A DNA stretch of 64,000 nt from Guyparkeria hydrothermalis. GTDB lineage: Bacteria; Pseudomonadota; Gammaproteobacteria; Halothiobacillales; Halothiobacillaceae. Numbering within the stretch: the stretch's first letter is position 1; every line of letters begins with the position of its first letter. The notes under the pieces were generated by a model, which worked only from the letters and a program-made list of their open reading frames with translations, did not search any database and had not been told where the DNA came from. Location of the stretch: NCBI RefSeq assembly GCF_023555375.1, contig NZ_JAJSEE010000002.1, positions 62,001 through 126,000 on the forward strand, read 5' to 3'. The position numbers and the translations under genes are program-made. Positions 57,503-64,000 of this stretch are shown piece after piece.

Positions 57503-57673
57503 ATGATCATTCTCAAAATTATTCAGTGGTTCCTTGGCATCGTGATGATCTTCTATCTTTACAAGGCGCTACTAGGCCACATCCATCATGGTGATGGGTG
57601 GCGTGCTGGCATGGTGGCTACTACTTGGCTACTGCTGGCGACTATAACCTCAGGGTTTCTCGAGCTTGGTTAG
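57503..57673 (+). CDS. 56-residue two-helix membrane protein
   Basis: A short reading frame not long enough for usual gene finders: MIILKIIQWFLGIVMIFYLY, a polar turn with KALLGHIHHGDGWRAG, then a second helix MVATTWLLLATITSGF and ELG. A strong AAGGAGAGG site lies just upstream of the ATG (57492-57500). The predicted helical hairpin and good initiation signals make it a plausible gene. Function unknown; the histidine-rich turn is notable. No recognised family. Confidence 0.55.
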   Translation: MIILKIIQWFLGIVMIFYLYKALLGHIHHGDGWRAGMVATTWLLLATITSGFLELG

Positions 57674-57763
57674 CGAAAGGGGGAAAACCTTTTTTGATCA
57701 ACTGGGTTTTCGCACGCTTGATCTGCTGTGCATCTTGAGCGGGCTCAGCTGCCAGGCGCGCGA

Positions 57764-57950
57764 GGCACTTTCTCTTGCTTGCCCAAGAGAAAGTGCCCAA
57801 AGAGAAGGGCACCCCTCGCCTTGGCCCTGCGGGCTTCCCTCCCGTCCGGGGTGCCGCGGACGGGTCGGTTCGACGCGACGTCCTGTCGCGGCGAACCTCA
57901 GCGCCACGGCCTTGTGGCGCTGACCCTGCGGCACCCCGGCCGCTCGGCAA
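57764..57950 (-). repeat. Structured intergenic repeat, copy C
   Basis: Same family as copies A and B, orientation as B. Terminal stem 57764-57797: perfect 14-bp GGCACTTTCTCTTG around CTTGCC. Stem 57842-57863 (CCGTCCG/CGGACGG), core stem 57867-57897 and stem 57899-57922 (CAGCGCCAC/GTGGCGCTG). Compared with A, stems differ but pair perfectly. Apparent reading frames through it are shadows. Confidence 0.78.
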
Positions 57951-57999
57951 GGGCGAAGGGGGGGTGGGTGGCTGATGATTCGTTGCTCCTGATGGAGAT

Positions 58000-58057
58000 T
58001 CGCGCCTGAAGGCGCTCCTACGGGGTGTGCATTGTGTAGGAGCGCCTTTAGGCGCGA
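58000..58057. repeat. REP doublet
   Basis: TCGCGCCTGAAGGCGCTCCTAC (58000-58021, two halves TCGCGCC and GGCGCTCCTAC) is the inverted partner of the unit beginning GTAGGAGCGCC at 58036. Classic REP motif of gammaproteobacteria with a GCGCCT/AGGCGC inner stem. Confidence 0.75.
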
Positions 58058-58086
58058 TGGATTGGTGAGGGATTGCTGGCGGGGCA

Positions 58087-58178
58087 CGCGCCGTTGGCGC
58101 GTTTCGCGAGCGGGGCTCGCTCACCGGGGATCGGGTGGTTGTGGGAGCGGCCCTTGGCCGCGAAAGCCGCGGTGCGGC
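58087..58178. repeat. REP doublet, GTGGGAGCG type
   Basis: A left unit (CGCGCCGTTGGCGCG then GCGAGC/GCTCGC) and a right unit starting GTGGGAGCGG at 58141, in inverted order. It is the same family as the doublet at 39801-39938. The 3' unit has the stem CGGCC/GGCCG and then GCCGC/GCGGC. Confidence 0.7.
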
Positions 58179-58255
58179 TGTCCTGCGTTCGGGCGGGCAG
58201 AAAAGGTAGTTTTTCAACGAGGGATTCTCGGCTGGCAATCCCCGGGGCCCCTGCG

Positions 58256-58445
58256 CCTTGCCTCGTTACCGCCGGGTTGCAGGGTCGGAGCGACATGGAC
58301 GTCGCTCCGAGGTTCTGCGCGACACGATGTCGCGTCGAACCGACCCGTCCGCTACCCGGTGGTGACGAGGGAAGCCCGAAGGGCCAAGGCGCCGGGGTGT
58401 CCTTGTCTTTGGGCACTTTCTATTGGACAAGCAATAGAAAGTGCC
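58256..58445 (+). repeat. Structured intergenic repeat, copy D
   Basis: Orientation as copy A. Stem 58286-58309 (CGGAGCGAC/GTCGCTCCG), core stem 58311-58341 and terminal stem 58412-58445: perfect 14-bp GGCACTTTCTATTG around GACAAG. Relative to copy C, the terminal stem has one base pair changed on both sides (C-G to A-T). Nothing coding is supported between 57674 and 58573 apart from these repeats. Confidence 0.8.
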
Positions 58446-58573
58446 TCGGGCGTTGGCAAGGCGGTGTGATCGAAACCTCCGGACGTGACAAACGCCCGAA
58501 ACCGTTCCGCCTCCGCGACAAGGCTCCCCGCAAAAAAGGTTAGGGCATTGCCGTGGCTTGAATCTCCGAACGA

Positions 58574-58864
58574 TCAGGAATCCTCAAGCAACACGTCGGG
58601 ACGCTTCTCGGCAATCGCGAGCAATCGCCTGGCCGGCCCCGTGGGATGACGTCTGCCTTGTTCCCATTGCTGGAGCGTGCGGACGGACACGCCGAGCAGT
58701 CGGGCGAACTGAGTTTGCGAGAGCCCCATGCGTGCCCGCAACGAGGCGACTGGAGTGAGTTCTACCTCGGTCACCCTCGTGGCCTCGCCTTTTTTCATCT
58801 GTTTTACCGATTCGAGCAGGTCGTTCTGGAACGTCTCCATCTCGGCATCATGCTTGGCGGTCAT
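58574..58864 (-). CDS. HigA-type antitoxin (helix-turn-helix)
   Basis: A 96-residue protein with a C-terminal Xre/Cro-type helix-turn-helix (RARMGLSQTQFARLLGVSVRTLQQWEQG) after a variable N-terminal region that would hold the toxin. It starts at ATG 58864, preceded by GAGGTGG, and overlaps the toxin stop by 4 nt. Toxin-first order is typical of HigBA. The product should repress its own promoter by binding the palindrome at 59180-59194. Confidence 0.88.
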   Translation of the reverse strand: MTAKHDAEMETFQNDLLESVKQMKKGEATRVTEVELTPVASLRARMGLSQTQFARLLGVSVRTLQQWEQGRRHPTGPARRLLAIAEKRPDVLLEDS

Positions 58865-59169
58865 GGTTCCACCTCGTTTTTCAGTTTCGCCAGAAACGAC
58901 GGTTCCAGGTTGTCGAATTTGGCCTTGGTATACGCGATGAGTAACCAGATCCGTCCGTCGGTTACGTTGAAGTAAATCACCCGGGCACCGCCACGTTTGC
59001 CCATCCCCGAGCGAGACCAGCGCACCTTGCGACAACCTCCCGAGCCCGGGATGACGTCACCGGCGCATGGGTTGGCGGCGATCCACTCGATGAAAGCCAT
59101 GCGTTCGTCTTCCGACCAGATTTCCTTGGCGTACTTCTGGAAGATGGGTGTTTCGGCCACCGTGTGCAT
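58861..59169 (-). CDS. HigB/RelE-type toxin
   Basis: A 102-residue RelE-superfamily protein (HigB-2-like): MHTVAETPIFQKYAKEIWSE...GDVIPGSGGCRKVRWSRSG and GGARVIYFN, with basic residues in place to contact mRNA on the ribosome. It is a likely ribosome-dependent mRNA endonuclease. The ATG at 59169 is preferred since the promoter -10 and operator lie just upstream; the frame is open to 59187, which would overlap the operator. Confidence 0.85.
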   Translation of the reverse strand: MHTVAETPIFQKYAKEIWSEDERMAFIEWIAANPCAGDVIPGSGGCRKVRWSRSGMGKRGGARVIYFNVTDGRIWLLIAYTKAKFDNLEPSFLAKLKNEVEP

Positions 59170-59174
59170 GGCAA

Positions 59175-59204
59175 AAATATACGCCAATGGCGTACTCTGG
59201 GCAA
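59175..59204 (-). promoter_or_regulatory. Promoter and operator of the toxin-antitoxin pair
   Basis: On the minus strand TTGCCC (59204-59199), 18 bp, TATATT (59180-59175). Between and touching the -10 is the palindrome TACGCCAATGGCGTA (59180-59194; 6-bp arms, 3-bp centre), ideally placed for autorepression by the antitoxin. Confidence 0.6.
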
Positions 59205-59335
59205 CTCGTGGAGAAGGGGCGGCACCTTACCCAGCCCGCGTACTGTTCGGATTCCGGCGATGGGGATTCTGTCCCGGATTCCCGCCCTGTTGAGGCTACA
59301 CTGGCAGCCACCTGACCTAGCCGAAGCCCGAAACC

Positions 59336-60190
59336 ATGCCCGTGGATATCGATGCGCTCTACCCGAAGCTGATCCACCTGATGATGGACGCGGTCTTCGT
59401 GGTCGACGCGGACAACCAGATCGTCTTCGTGAGCGATGCCTGCGAGGCGCTGCTTGGCTACCGCGCCGAGGAGCTGATTGGCACGCCGATCACCGACTAC
59501 ATGCATCCCGACGATCTGGAGGCGACACACGACTCGATTGGCCGGGTGATGAGCGGTCAGTCGCACAACGATTTCCACAACCGGTATATCCGCAAGGACG
59601 GCTCGGTCGTCGATATCCTCTGGTCGGCCCGCTGGTCCGAGGAGGACGGCGTGCGTATCGGCGTGGCGCGGGACGTGACGGCGCTCAGGCTGGCCGAGGA
59701 CAAGTTGCGCTTCCTTGCTCATCACGATCCGCTGACGGGGCTGACCAACCGATCGCTGTTCAACGACCGCCTGGACTCGGCCCTGCGTGCGGCCCATCGC
59801 CATCAGCGCAGGCTCGCCCTGCTGTTCCTGGACGTCAACGACTTCAAGTCGATCAATGACAGCCATGGCCACGCGATGGGGGATCGCATGCTCTGCACGA
59901 TCGCCCGGCGGCTGGAACGCTGCGTGCGCGAGACGGACACGGTGGCCCGCATGGGGGGTGATGAGTTCATTGTGCTGTTGACGGACATCCCGTCGGCGGA
60001 TGCCGTCGCCATGAAGGTCGACGAGATTGCCGCGGTCCTGGCCGAGCCGCTGGGCGCCGAGTTCGACGGGATGAAGACCGTCGCCTGCAGCATCGGCATG
60101 GCCTGTTATCCGGCGGACGGAGAGGATGCCCATACCCTGCTGAGCCATGCGGACGACGAAATGTACCGGCTGAAGGGGCGCCGATCGTAA
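59336..60190 (+). CDS. PAS-GGDEF diguanylate cyclase
   Basis: A 284-residue soluble cyclase: a PAS domain (about 10-118, DAVFVVDADNQIVFVSDACEALLGY) and a GGDEF domain (about 122-282). The active-site motif GGDEF (207-211) is intact, as is the inhibitory I-site RETD (198-201), 5 residues upstream. It should make cyclic di-GMP from GTP under the control of a small ligand or redox signal at PAS. No EAL domain. It is monocistronic. Confidence 0.93.
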   Translation: MPVDIDALYPKLIHLMMDAVFVVDADNQIVFVSDACEALLGYRAEELIGTPITDYMHPDDLEATHDSIGRVMSGQSHNDFHNRYIRKDGSVVDILWSARWSEEDGVRIGVARDVTALRLAEDKLRFLAHHDPLTGLTNRSLFNDRLDSALRAAHRHQRRLALLFLDVNDFKSINDSHGHAMGDRMLCTIARRLERCVRETDTVARMGGDEFIVLLTDIPSADAVAMKVDEIAAVLAEPLGAEFDGMKTVACSIGMACYPADGEDAHTLLSHADDEMYRLKGRRS

Positions 60191-60384
60191 ACCGGCTGAC
60201 GCGCTGACAAATTGCCGTCTTCGGCTGGTGGCGCGGCTGCCGACCGTTTCGGCCCGCGTGGGGGCGGACGCAGGCCGGCTTGAACCTGGCCCGGGAGAAT
60301 CCTAGGCTCTGAAGGTTCGGTTTGCGGCGTGCGACAAGGCCGCCGAGGACCACACTTTCTCGATGCGAGTCCGGCGGGGGTGAC

Positions 60385-61653
60385 ATGCAATTCCCTTCGA
60401 GCATGAGGTTCGCGCTGTTCGGTGCCGGCCTGATCGCCATCACCTACGGGCTCGCGCGCTTTGCCTTCGGCCTGTTTGTGCCGCCGATCCGCGCCGATCT
60501 GGGGCTGTCGCCGGACGTGGTCGGCGTGATCGGTGCCCTGCCGCTGATCAGCTTCATCCTCGCCTCGTTCGCCGCGCCAACGCTCGCCAAGCGGATGGGC
60601 GCCCGCTACACGGCGATGCTCTCGGGCACGCTCGCGGCCAGTGGGCTGCTGGTGATCAGCCAGTCGCCGGATGCGGTGTCGCTGGGCGTGGGGGTGTTTG
60701 CCTGCGGTGTCGCCACCGGCCTGATGATGCCGGCGCTGTCGGGGGCGATGCAGGCGGTGGTCGATCGCTCGATGCACGGGCGGGTGAGCTCGATCATGAA
60801 CGCGGGCACCAGCGTGGGTGTGGCGGTGGCCGTGCCGGCGGTGCTGTTGCTGGCCGACGCGTGGCGGATCGCCTACGGCTCGTTTGCCTTCCTGGCCGTC
60901 ATCGGGCTGGTGGCCACGTGGTTCGTCATTCCATCGGTGTCGCGGGTCACGCCGAGGGAGGCCGAGACCCCGCCGCCGATCACCTCGCTGCAGTGGTGGC
61001 GCCTCGGGCGGCTGTCGGTGTTCGCCTTCCTGATGGGCTTCGTCTCGGCGGCCTACTGGATCTTCGCGCCGGACCTCGTGGTCACGCTGGGTGATCTGCC
61101 GCCCGGTGCCACCGGCTGGCTGTGGCTGGCCGTCGGCATCGCCGGTCTCGGCGGGGCGGTGGTGGCGGATCTCGCCGACCGCAACAACCCGCCGATCACC
61201 CAGGCACTGATGCTGATGATGTTGTCGACCAGCCTGGCGTTGCTCGCCGCCAGCCCCGGCAACCTGTTCCTGGCGGCCTTCTCCGCCCTGGTCTTCGGCC
61301 TGGCCTACATGAGCCTGACGGGGCTCTACCTGATGACCGGCATCCGCCTGTTGCCCGGGCGCCTGTCGCTGGGGCCGGTGCTGCCCTTCGTGGCGGTCTC
61401 GCTCGGTCAGGCGGCGGGCTCACCGGTCGTGGGCGTGCTGGTCGAGCAGTTCGGTTACAACCAGGCGTTCGCCATGTTCGCCGCGATCGGCGTGGTGGTC
61501 GCCATGCTCTCGCCCCTGTACCCGCGCCCCCTCGGTGAAGCGGCGGCGGAAAACGAGAGGGAAACCGGCCTGCAGGCGGCCTACGACCATCAGCTCCTGG
61601 ACGGGGATGGCAAGCCGCTGGACCCCCACGCGAGCGAGGCGCGGGCCTCCTAG
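60385..61653 (+). CDS. MFS transporter (YbfB/YjiJ-like)
   Basis: A 422-residue, 12-helix major facilitator whose N-terminus (FGAGLIAITYGLARFAFGLFVPPI) resembles the MFS group of YbfB/YjiJ. Substrate unknown. The ATG at 60385 follows GGCGGGGGTG; the frame is open to 60322. The C-terminus is a soluble tail of about 40 residues. It is convergent with the two-sensor GGDEF gene (6-bp gap), so no functional pairing can be assumed. Confidence 0.85.
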   Translation: MQFPSSMRFALFGAGLIAITYGLARFAFGLFVPPIRADLGLSPDVVGVIGALPLISFILASFAAPTLAKRMGARYTAMLSGTLAASGLLVISQSPDAVSLGVGVFACGVATGLMMPALSGAMQAVVDRSMHGRVSSIMNAGTSVGVAVAVPAVLLLADAWRIAYGSFAFLAVIGLVATWFVIPSVSRVTPREAETPPPITSLQWWRLGRLSVFAFLMGFVSAAYWIFAPDLVVTLGDLPPGATGWLWLAVGIAGLGGAVVADLADRNNPPITQALMLMMLSTSLALLAASPGNLFLAAFSALVFGLAYMSLTGLYLMTGIRLLPGRLSLGPVLPFVAVSLGQAAGSPVVGVLVEQFGYNQAFAMFAAIGVVVAMLSPLYPRPLGEAAAENERETGLQAAYDHQLLDGDGKPLDPHASEARAS

Positions 61654-61659
61654 GCAGTC

Positions 61660-63837
61660 CTAGCGAAACGCGACGGTGTTCCGCCCTTGGCGCTTGGCGT
61701 CGTAGAGGGCGTCGTCGGCGCGCTTGACCAGCGTGTCGGGGGTGTCGCCCGGGCGGTAGAGGCTGGCGCCGATGCTGGTGGTCACGCGGCCGGCCTCGGT
61801 GAAGGGCGTGGTCTCGATCGCCTCGCGCAGCTTTTCGGTGAAGGCAACCAGGTTCGCCCTGTCGGCATGCGGGGCGATGATGAGGAATTCCTCGCCGCCC
61901 CAGCGGCCGAGCAGGTCGGTCTGGCGGCAGTTGCGACGCAGCACATCGACGAACTCGCGCAGCACGGCATCCCCGGCACGGTGACCGTAACGGTCGTTGA
62001 TCGCCTTGAAGTGGTCGATGTCGAGGATGATCACGCCGAAGCCCTCGCCGTAGCGCTCGGCCTGGCGCGTCTCCTCCCCCAGCGCCAGGTCGAGGCGGTG
62101 GCGGTTGAACACGCCGGTGAGCTTGTCGGTGACGGCCAGCCGCTCGGACTGCCGGTACGCGGCCTCGAGCTGGCGCTTGAGATTGGCCTGCTTCCAGTAG
62201 ATCAGCCCGCCGGCGACGATCAGCAGCACGAACACCGCGCTCACCTGCCAGAGCAGGGTGTAGTCGACGCGCTGGTCGTAGCGGATGGCGATCCACTTGT
62301 TGTTGATGTCCCGGCGCTGTTCCTCGGTGATGCTGGCGACGGCCTTCTGCATGATGCCGTGCAGGACCGGCCGGTCCTCGCGCACGGCCACGCCCATGTC
62401 CCAGGACTTGCCGGTGTCGCCGGTGATGCGCAGTTCGCCGGTGTACTCGGTCTGCAGCTTGTAGCCGATGGTGGCGAGCGTGCCGATGTAGCCGAACACC
62501 TCGCCGCGGCGCACCATCGCCAGGCCGGCGTCGATGTCGGTCACCTCGACCAGTTCGAGGTCGGGGAAGTCGTGGCGTAGCAGCTCGGCGAAGGCGTACA
62601 GCGCCGGGATCGCGATCTTGCGTCCCTTGAGGTCGTCGAGCCCGTCGATGAAGGCGACGTCCGCCTTGGTCGCGATCACCAGCGGGGTCCGGATGTAGCT
62701 GTCGGTGAACTCGGCATAGCTCTCGCGCTCGGGCGTGCGCATGGCGAGGCTGAACAGCTCGCAACGCCCGGCCTTGAGCGCTTCGACCGATTCCGACCAG
62801 GTCGCCACCGGCAGCGGGCGGAAATCCACGCCCAGCGCCTGCTCGAACAGGGCGAAGTAGTCGGCGCTGATGCCGTCGTGCTCGCCCTGCTCGTCGAAGC
62901 GCTCGAAGGGCATCCAGTTCGGATCGATGCAGATGTCGATGTGGCGTGCCCGATCCAGGTAGGCGCGCTCGGCCTCGGTCAGGTCGATGGCCGGCAACGC
63001 CCCCGGTGTGGCCGCGCCGCGCACATCCAGCCAGCGGGCGGTGAGGGCCTGCCACTCGGCCGGGGTGATGGCATCCAGGCCCTTCTGCATGATCGAGCGC
63101 AGCGCGGGCTTGTCCGGCGTGATGCCGAAGCGCAGGTCTTCCTCGTTCACCCCGGGCAGGTCCAGCTCGCCGGCGATGCGGATATTGGTGTAGGCGCGGC
63201 GCTTGATCACGGCGTTGATGTTGGTGAGGTTCTGGACCAGGGCGTCGATCTCGCCCAGCACCAGTGCACGGGTCATTTCCTGGTAGGTGCCGTAGCGCCG
63301 CAGCTCCATGCCGTCGACGGCCTCGAGGTCCTTGACGTAGAAGATGTCCTCGATCACCCCGACCCGTTTCCCCTCGAGGTCTTCCAGCCCGTCGTAGCTG
63401 CCGAAGTCGTCGCGCACGAAGACGAAGATCGGCAGCTCGTAGTACGGCTCGGTGTAGAGCGTGAAGGGGGTGCGGTCCTCGCGGTAGGAGATGCTCGAGA
63501 TCACGTCGACCTCGCCGTCGCGGAAGCGACGGAACGAATCGCCCCAGGCGCCGAAGGTCTTCTCGAACCTGAGCCCCGTCTTGGCGGCGATCAGGTGCAG
63601 GAGGTCGTGCTCGAAACCGTTGCCCGAGCCGTCGCCGAGGACGGTGAACGGCGGATGCTCGACCATCATGGCGATGCGGGCGGTCGGGTGGTCGTCGAGG
63701 AACGCCTTTTCGTCGGCACTGAGGGTCACGGCCGATGCGTCCTGGGTAGTCGCGCCCTGAGCCATGACTCCCTGGGTCATCACCGGGGCGATCAGCAGGA
63801 ACCAGGTCCCGAGGAGAGTAAGGCAGAGTCGCTTCAT
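61660..63837 (-). CDS. Two-sensor (SBP_bac_3 x2) membrane diguanylate cyclase
   Basis: A 725-residue receptor: signal peptide (about 1-28), two tandem periplasmic solute-binding domains (about 40-260 and 275-520, each starting VTLSADEKAFL or IDLTEAERAYL and holding PPF / PNWMPFE motifs), one membrane helix (about 540-560) and a cytoplasmic GGDEF domain (565-725). The active site is GGEEF, and an intact I-site RQTD lies 5 residues before it. It probably converts binding of an amino acid-like ligand into c-di-GMP. ATG at 63837 begins the signal peptide. Confidence 0.9.
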   Translation of the reverse strand: MKRLCLTLLGTWFLLIAPVMTQGVMAQGATTQDASAVTLSADEKAFLDDHPTARIAMMVEHPPFTVLGDGSGNGFEHDLLHLIAAKTGLRFEKTFGAWGDSFRRFRDGEVDVISSISYREDRTPFTLYTEPYYELPIFVFVRDDFGSYDGLEDLEGKRVGVIEDIFYVKDLEAVDGMELRRYGTYQEMTRALVLGEIDALVQNLTNINAVIKRRAYTNIRIAGELDLPGVNEEDLRFGITPDKPALRSIMQKGLDAITPAEWQALTARWLDVRGAATPGALPAIDLTEAERAYLDRARHIDICIDPNWMPFERFDEQGEHDGISADYFALFEQALGVDFRPLPVATWSESVEALKAGRCELFSLAMRTPERESYAEFTDSYIRTPLVIATKADVAFIDGLDDLKGRKIAIPALYAFAELLRHDFPDLELVEVTDIDAGLAMVRRGEVFGYIGTLATIGYKLQTEYTGELRITGDTGKSWDMGVAVREDRPVLHGIMQKAVASITEEQRRDINNKWIAIRYDQRVDYTLLWQVSAVFVLLIVAGGLIYWKQANLKRQLEAAYRQSERLAVTDKLTGVFNRHRLDLALGEETRQAERYGEGFGVIILDIDHFKAINDRYGHRAGDAVLREFVDVLRRNCRQTDLLGRWGGEEFLIIAPHADRANLVAFTEKLREAIETTPFTEAGRVTTSIGASLYRPGDTPDTLVKRADDALYDAKRQGRNTVAFR

Positions 63838-64000
63838 GGCCGGGGCGTGGTTCCGTCGGTGCCAGGGGTGCGTTCCGGCCGTGGGGCCGGTTGCGAGAGA
63901 GTCCTTGCGATCCGGCCGCCGCGGCATGCGGCTGCCCGGCGTGCCGGTTGGGTCGTGCCGGTTGGGTCGTGCCTGGATCGGGGTATAAGGAAAACTGTAT

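Noticed and set aside
63940-63975. Tandem CCGGTTGGGTCGTG repeat near the right edge
   Set aside because: Two short copies only; probably simple slippage upstream of the receptor gene.

Overview
This window comes from a GC-rich gammaproteobacterium. The housekeeping genes (rdgB-hemW, coaBC-dut, argB, ispB, pilSR, ppk1-phoU, uvrA/ssb) are of gammaproteobacterial type. Several separate loci point to oxidation or detoxification of reduced sulfur: a thiosulfate-type YeeE/YedE transporter, an ArsR-rhodanese regulator, three different metallo-beta-lactamase (MBL) fold persulfide-type proteins, rhodanese domains and a DsrE-like protein. A complete ectoine breakdown operon suggests a saline habitat. 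A halophilic or halotolerant sulfur oxidiser of the Chromatiales/Halothiobacillaceae sort fits, but the taxon is inferred from content, not proven.

Layout. 1-7.4 kb: end of hemW, rdgB, a solitary zinc-free L36 gene, hsp20 with a sigma-32-like promoter, a CbpA-type DnaJ, transaldolase, a TlpA-like thioredoxin, coaBC-dut and argB. 7.5-12.9 kb: a sulfur locus with divergent transcription from a short region that carries two matching palindromes. To the left lie an MBL protein, a periplasmic rhodanese and an MFS carrier; to the right a YeeE/YedE transporter and the ArsR-rhodanese regulator. 12.9-19.7 kb: a six-gene MoxR-DUF58-DUF4381-VWA-VWA/TPR-BatD operon. 19.7-23.6 kb: ispB, tRNA-Pro(CGG), an inverted pair of structured repeats and an ABC-F ATPase. 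23.7-28.7 kb: PP2C phosphatase, LysM lipoprotein, membrane Ser/Thr kinase, FHA protein and SixA. 28.7-36.8 kb: pilR-pilS, a PP0621-like protein, ppk1/phoU around a Pho-box-like site, psiE and an aldo/keto reductase. 36.8-43.9 kb: a secreted MBL protein with a third copy of the sulfur-locus palindrome, a DsrE-like protein, a DksA/TraR-type protein, a PRC-barrel protein, uvrA and ssb. Two copies of a 270-274 bp element with long terminal inverted repeats sit in this part.

44.0-47.8 kb is an AT-richer island of four translationally coupled genes: a GHKL (MORC/MutL-like) ATPase, an unassigned Rossmann/methyltransferase-like protein, a cytosine-5 DNA methyltransferase and a Vsr-type nuclease. It looks like a non-classical restriction-modification or defence system and is the best candidate for an under-described system here. 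An intact IS3-family element follows it, with a 3-bp target duplication. 49.2-50.6 kb: a CstB-like persulfide dioxygenase-rhodanese. 51.0-56.2 kb: doeB2-doeD-doeA-doeC for ectoine to aspartate; its aminotransferase has an unusual four-cysteine cluster and its ectoine hydrolase a long charged tail. 56.4-59.2 kb: a lipoprotein, a small AT-rich cassette between direct repeats, a 56-residue membrane protein, a dense field of REP doublets and structured repeats, and a HigBA-type toxin-antitoxin pair. 59.3-64 kb: a PAS-GGDEF diguanylate cyclase, an MFS carrier and a two-sensor (SBP_bac_3 x2) GGDEF receptor.

Themes: (i) a sulfur-response regulon that probably shares one operator sequence at two loci; (ii) at least three families of non-coding repeats in which stems covary between copies; (iii) one horizontally acquired defence island beside a recent IS insertion. 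No CRISPR array, rRNA operon or prophage is visible.
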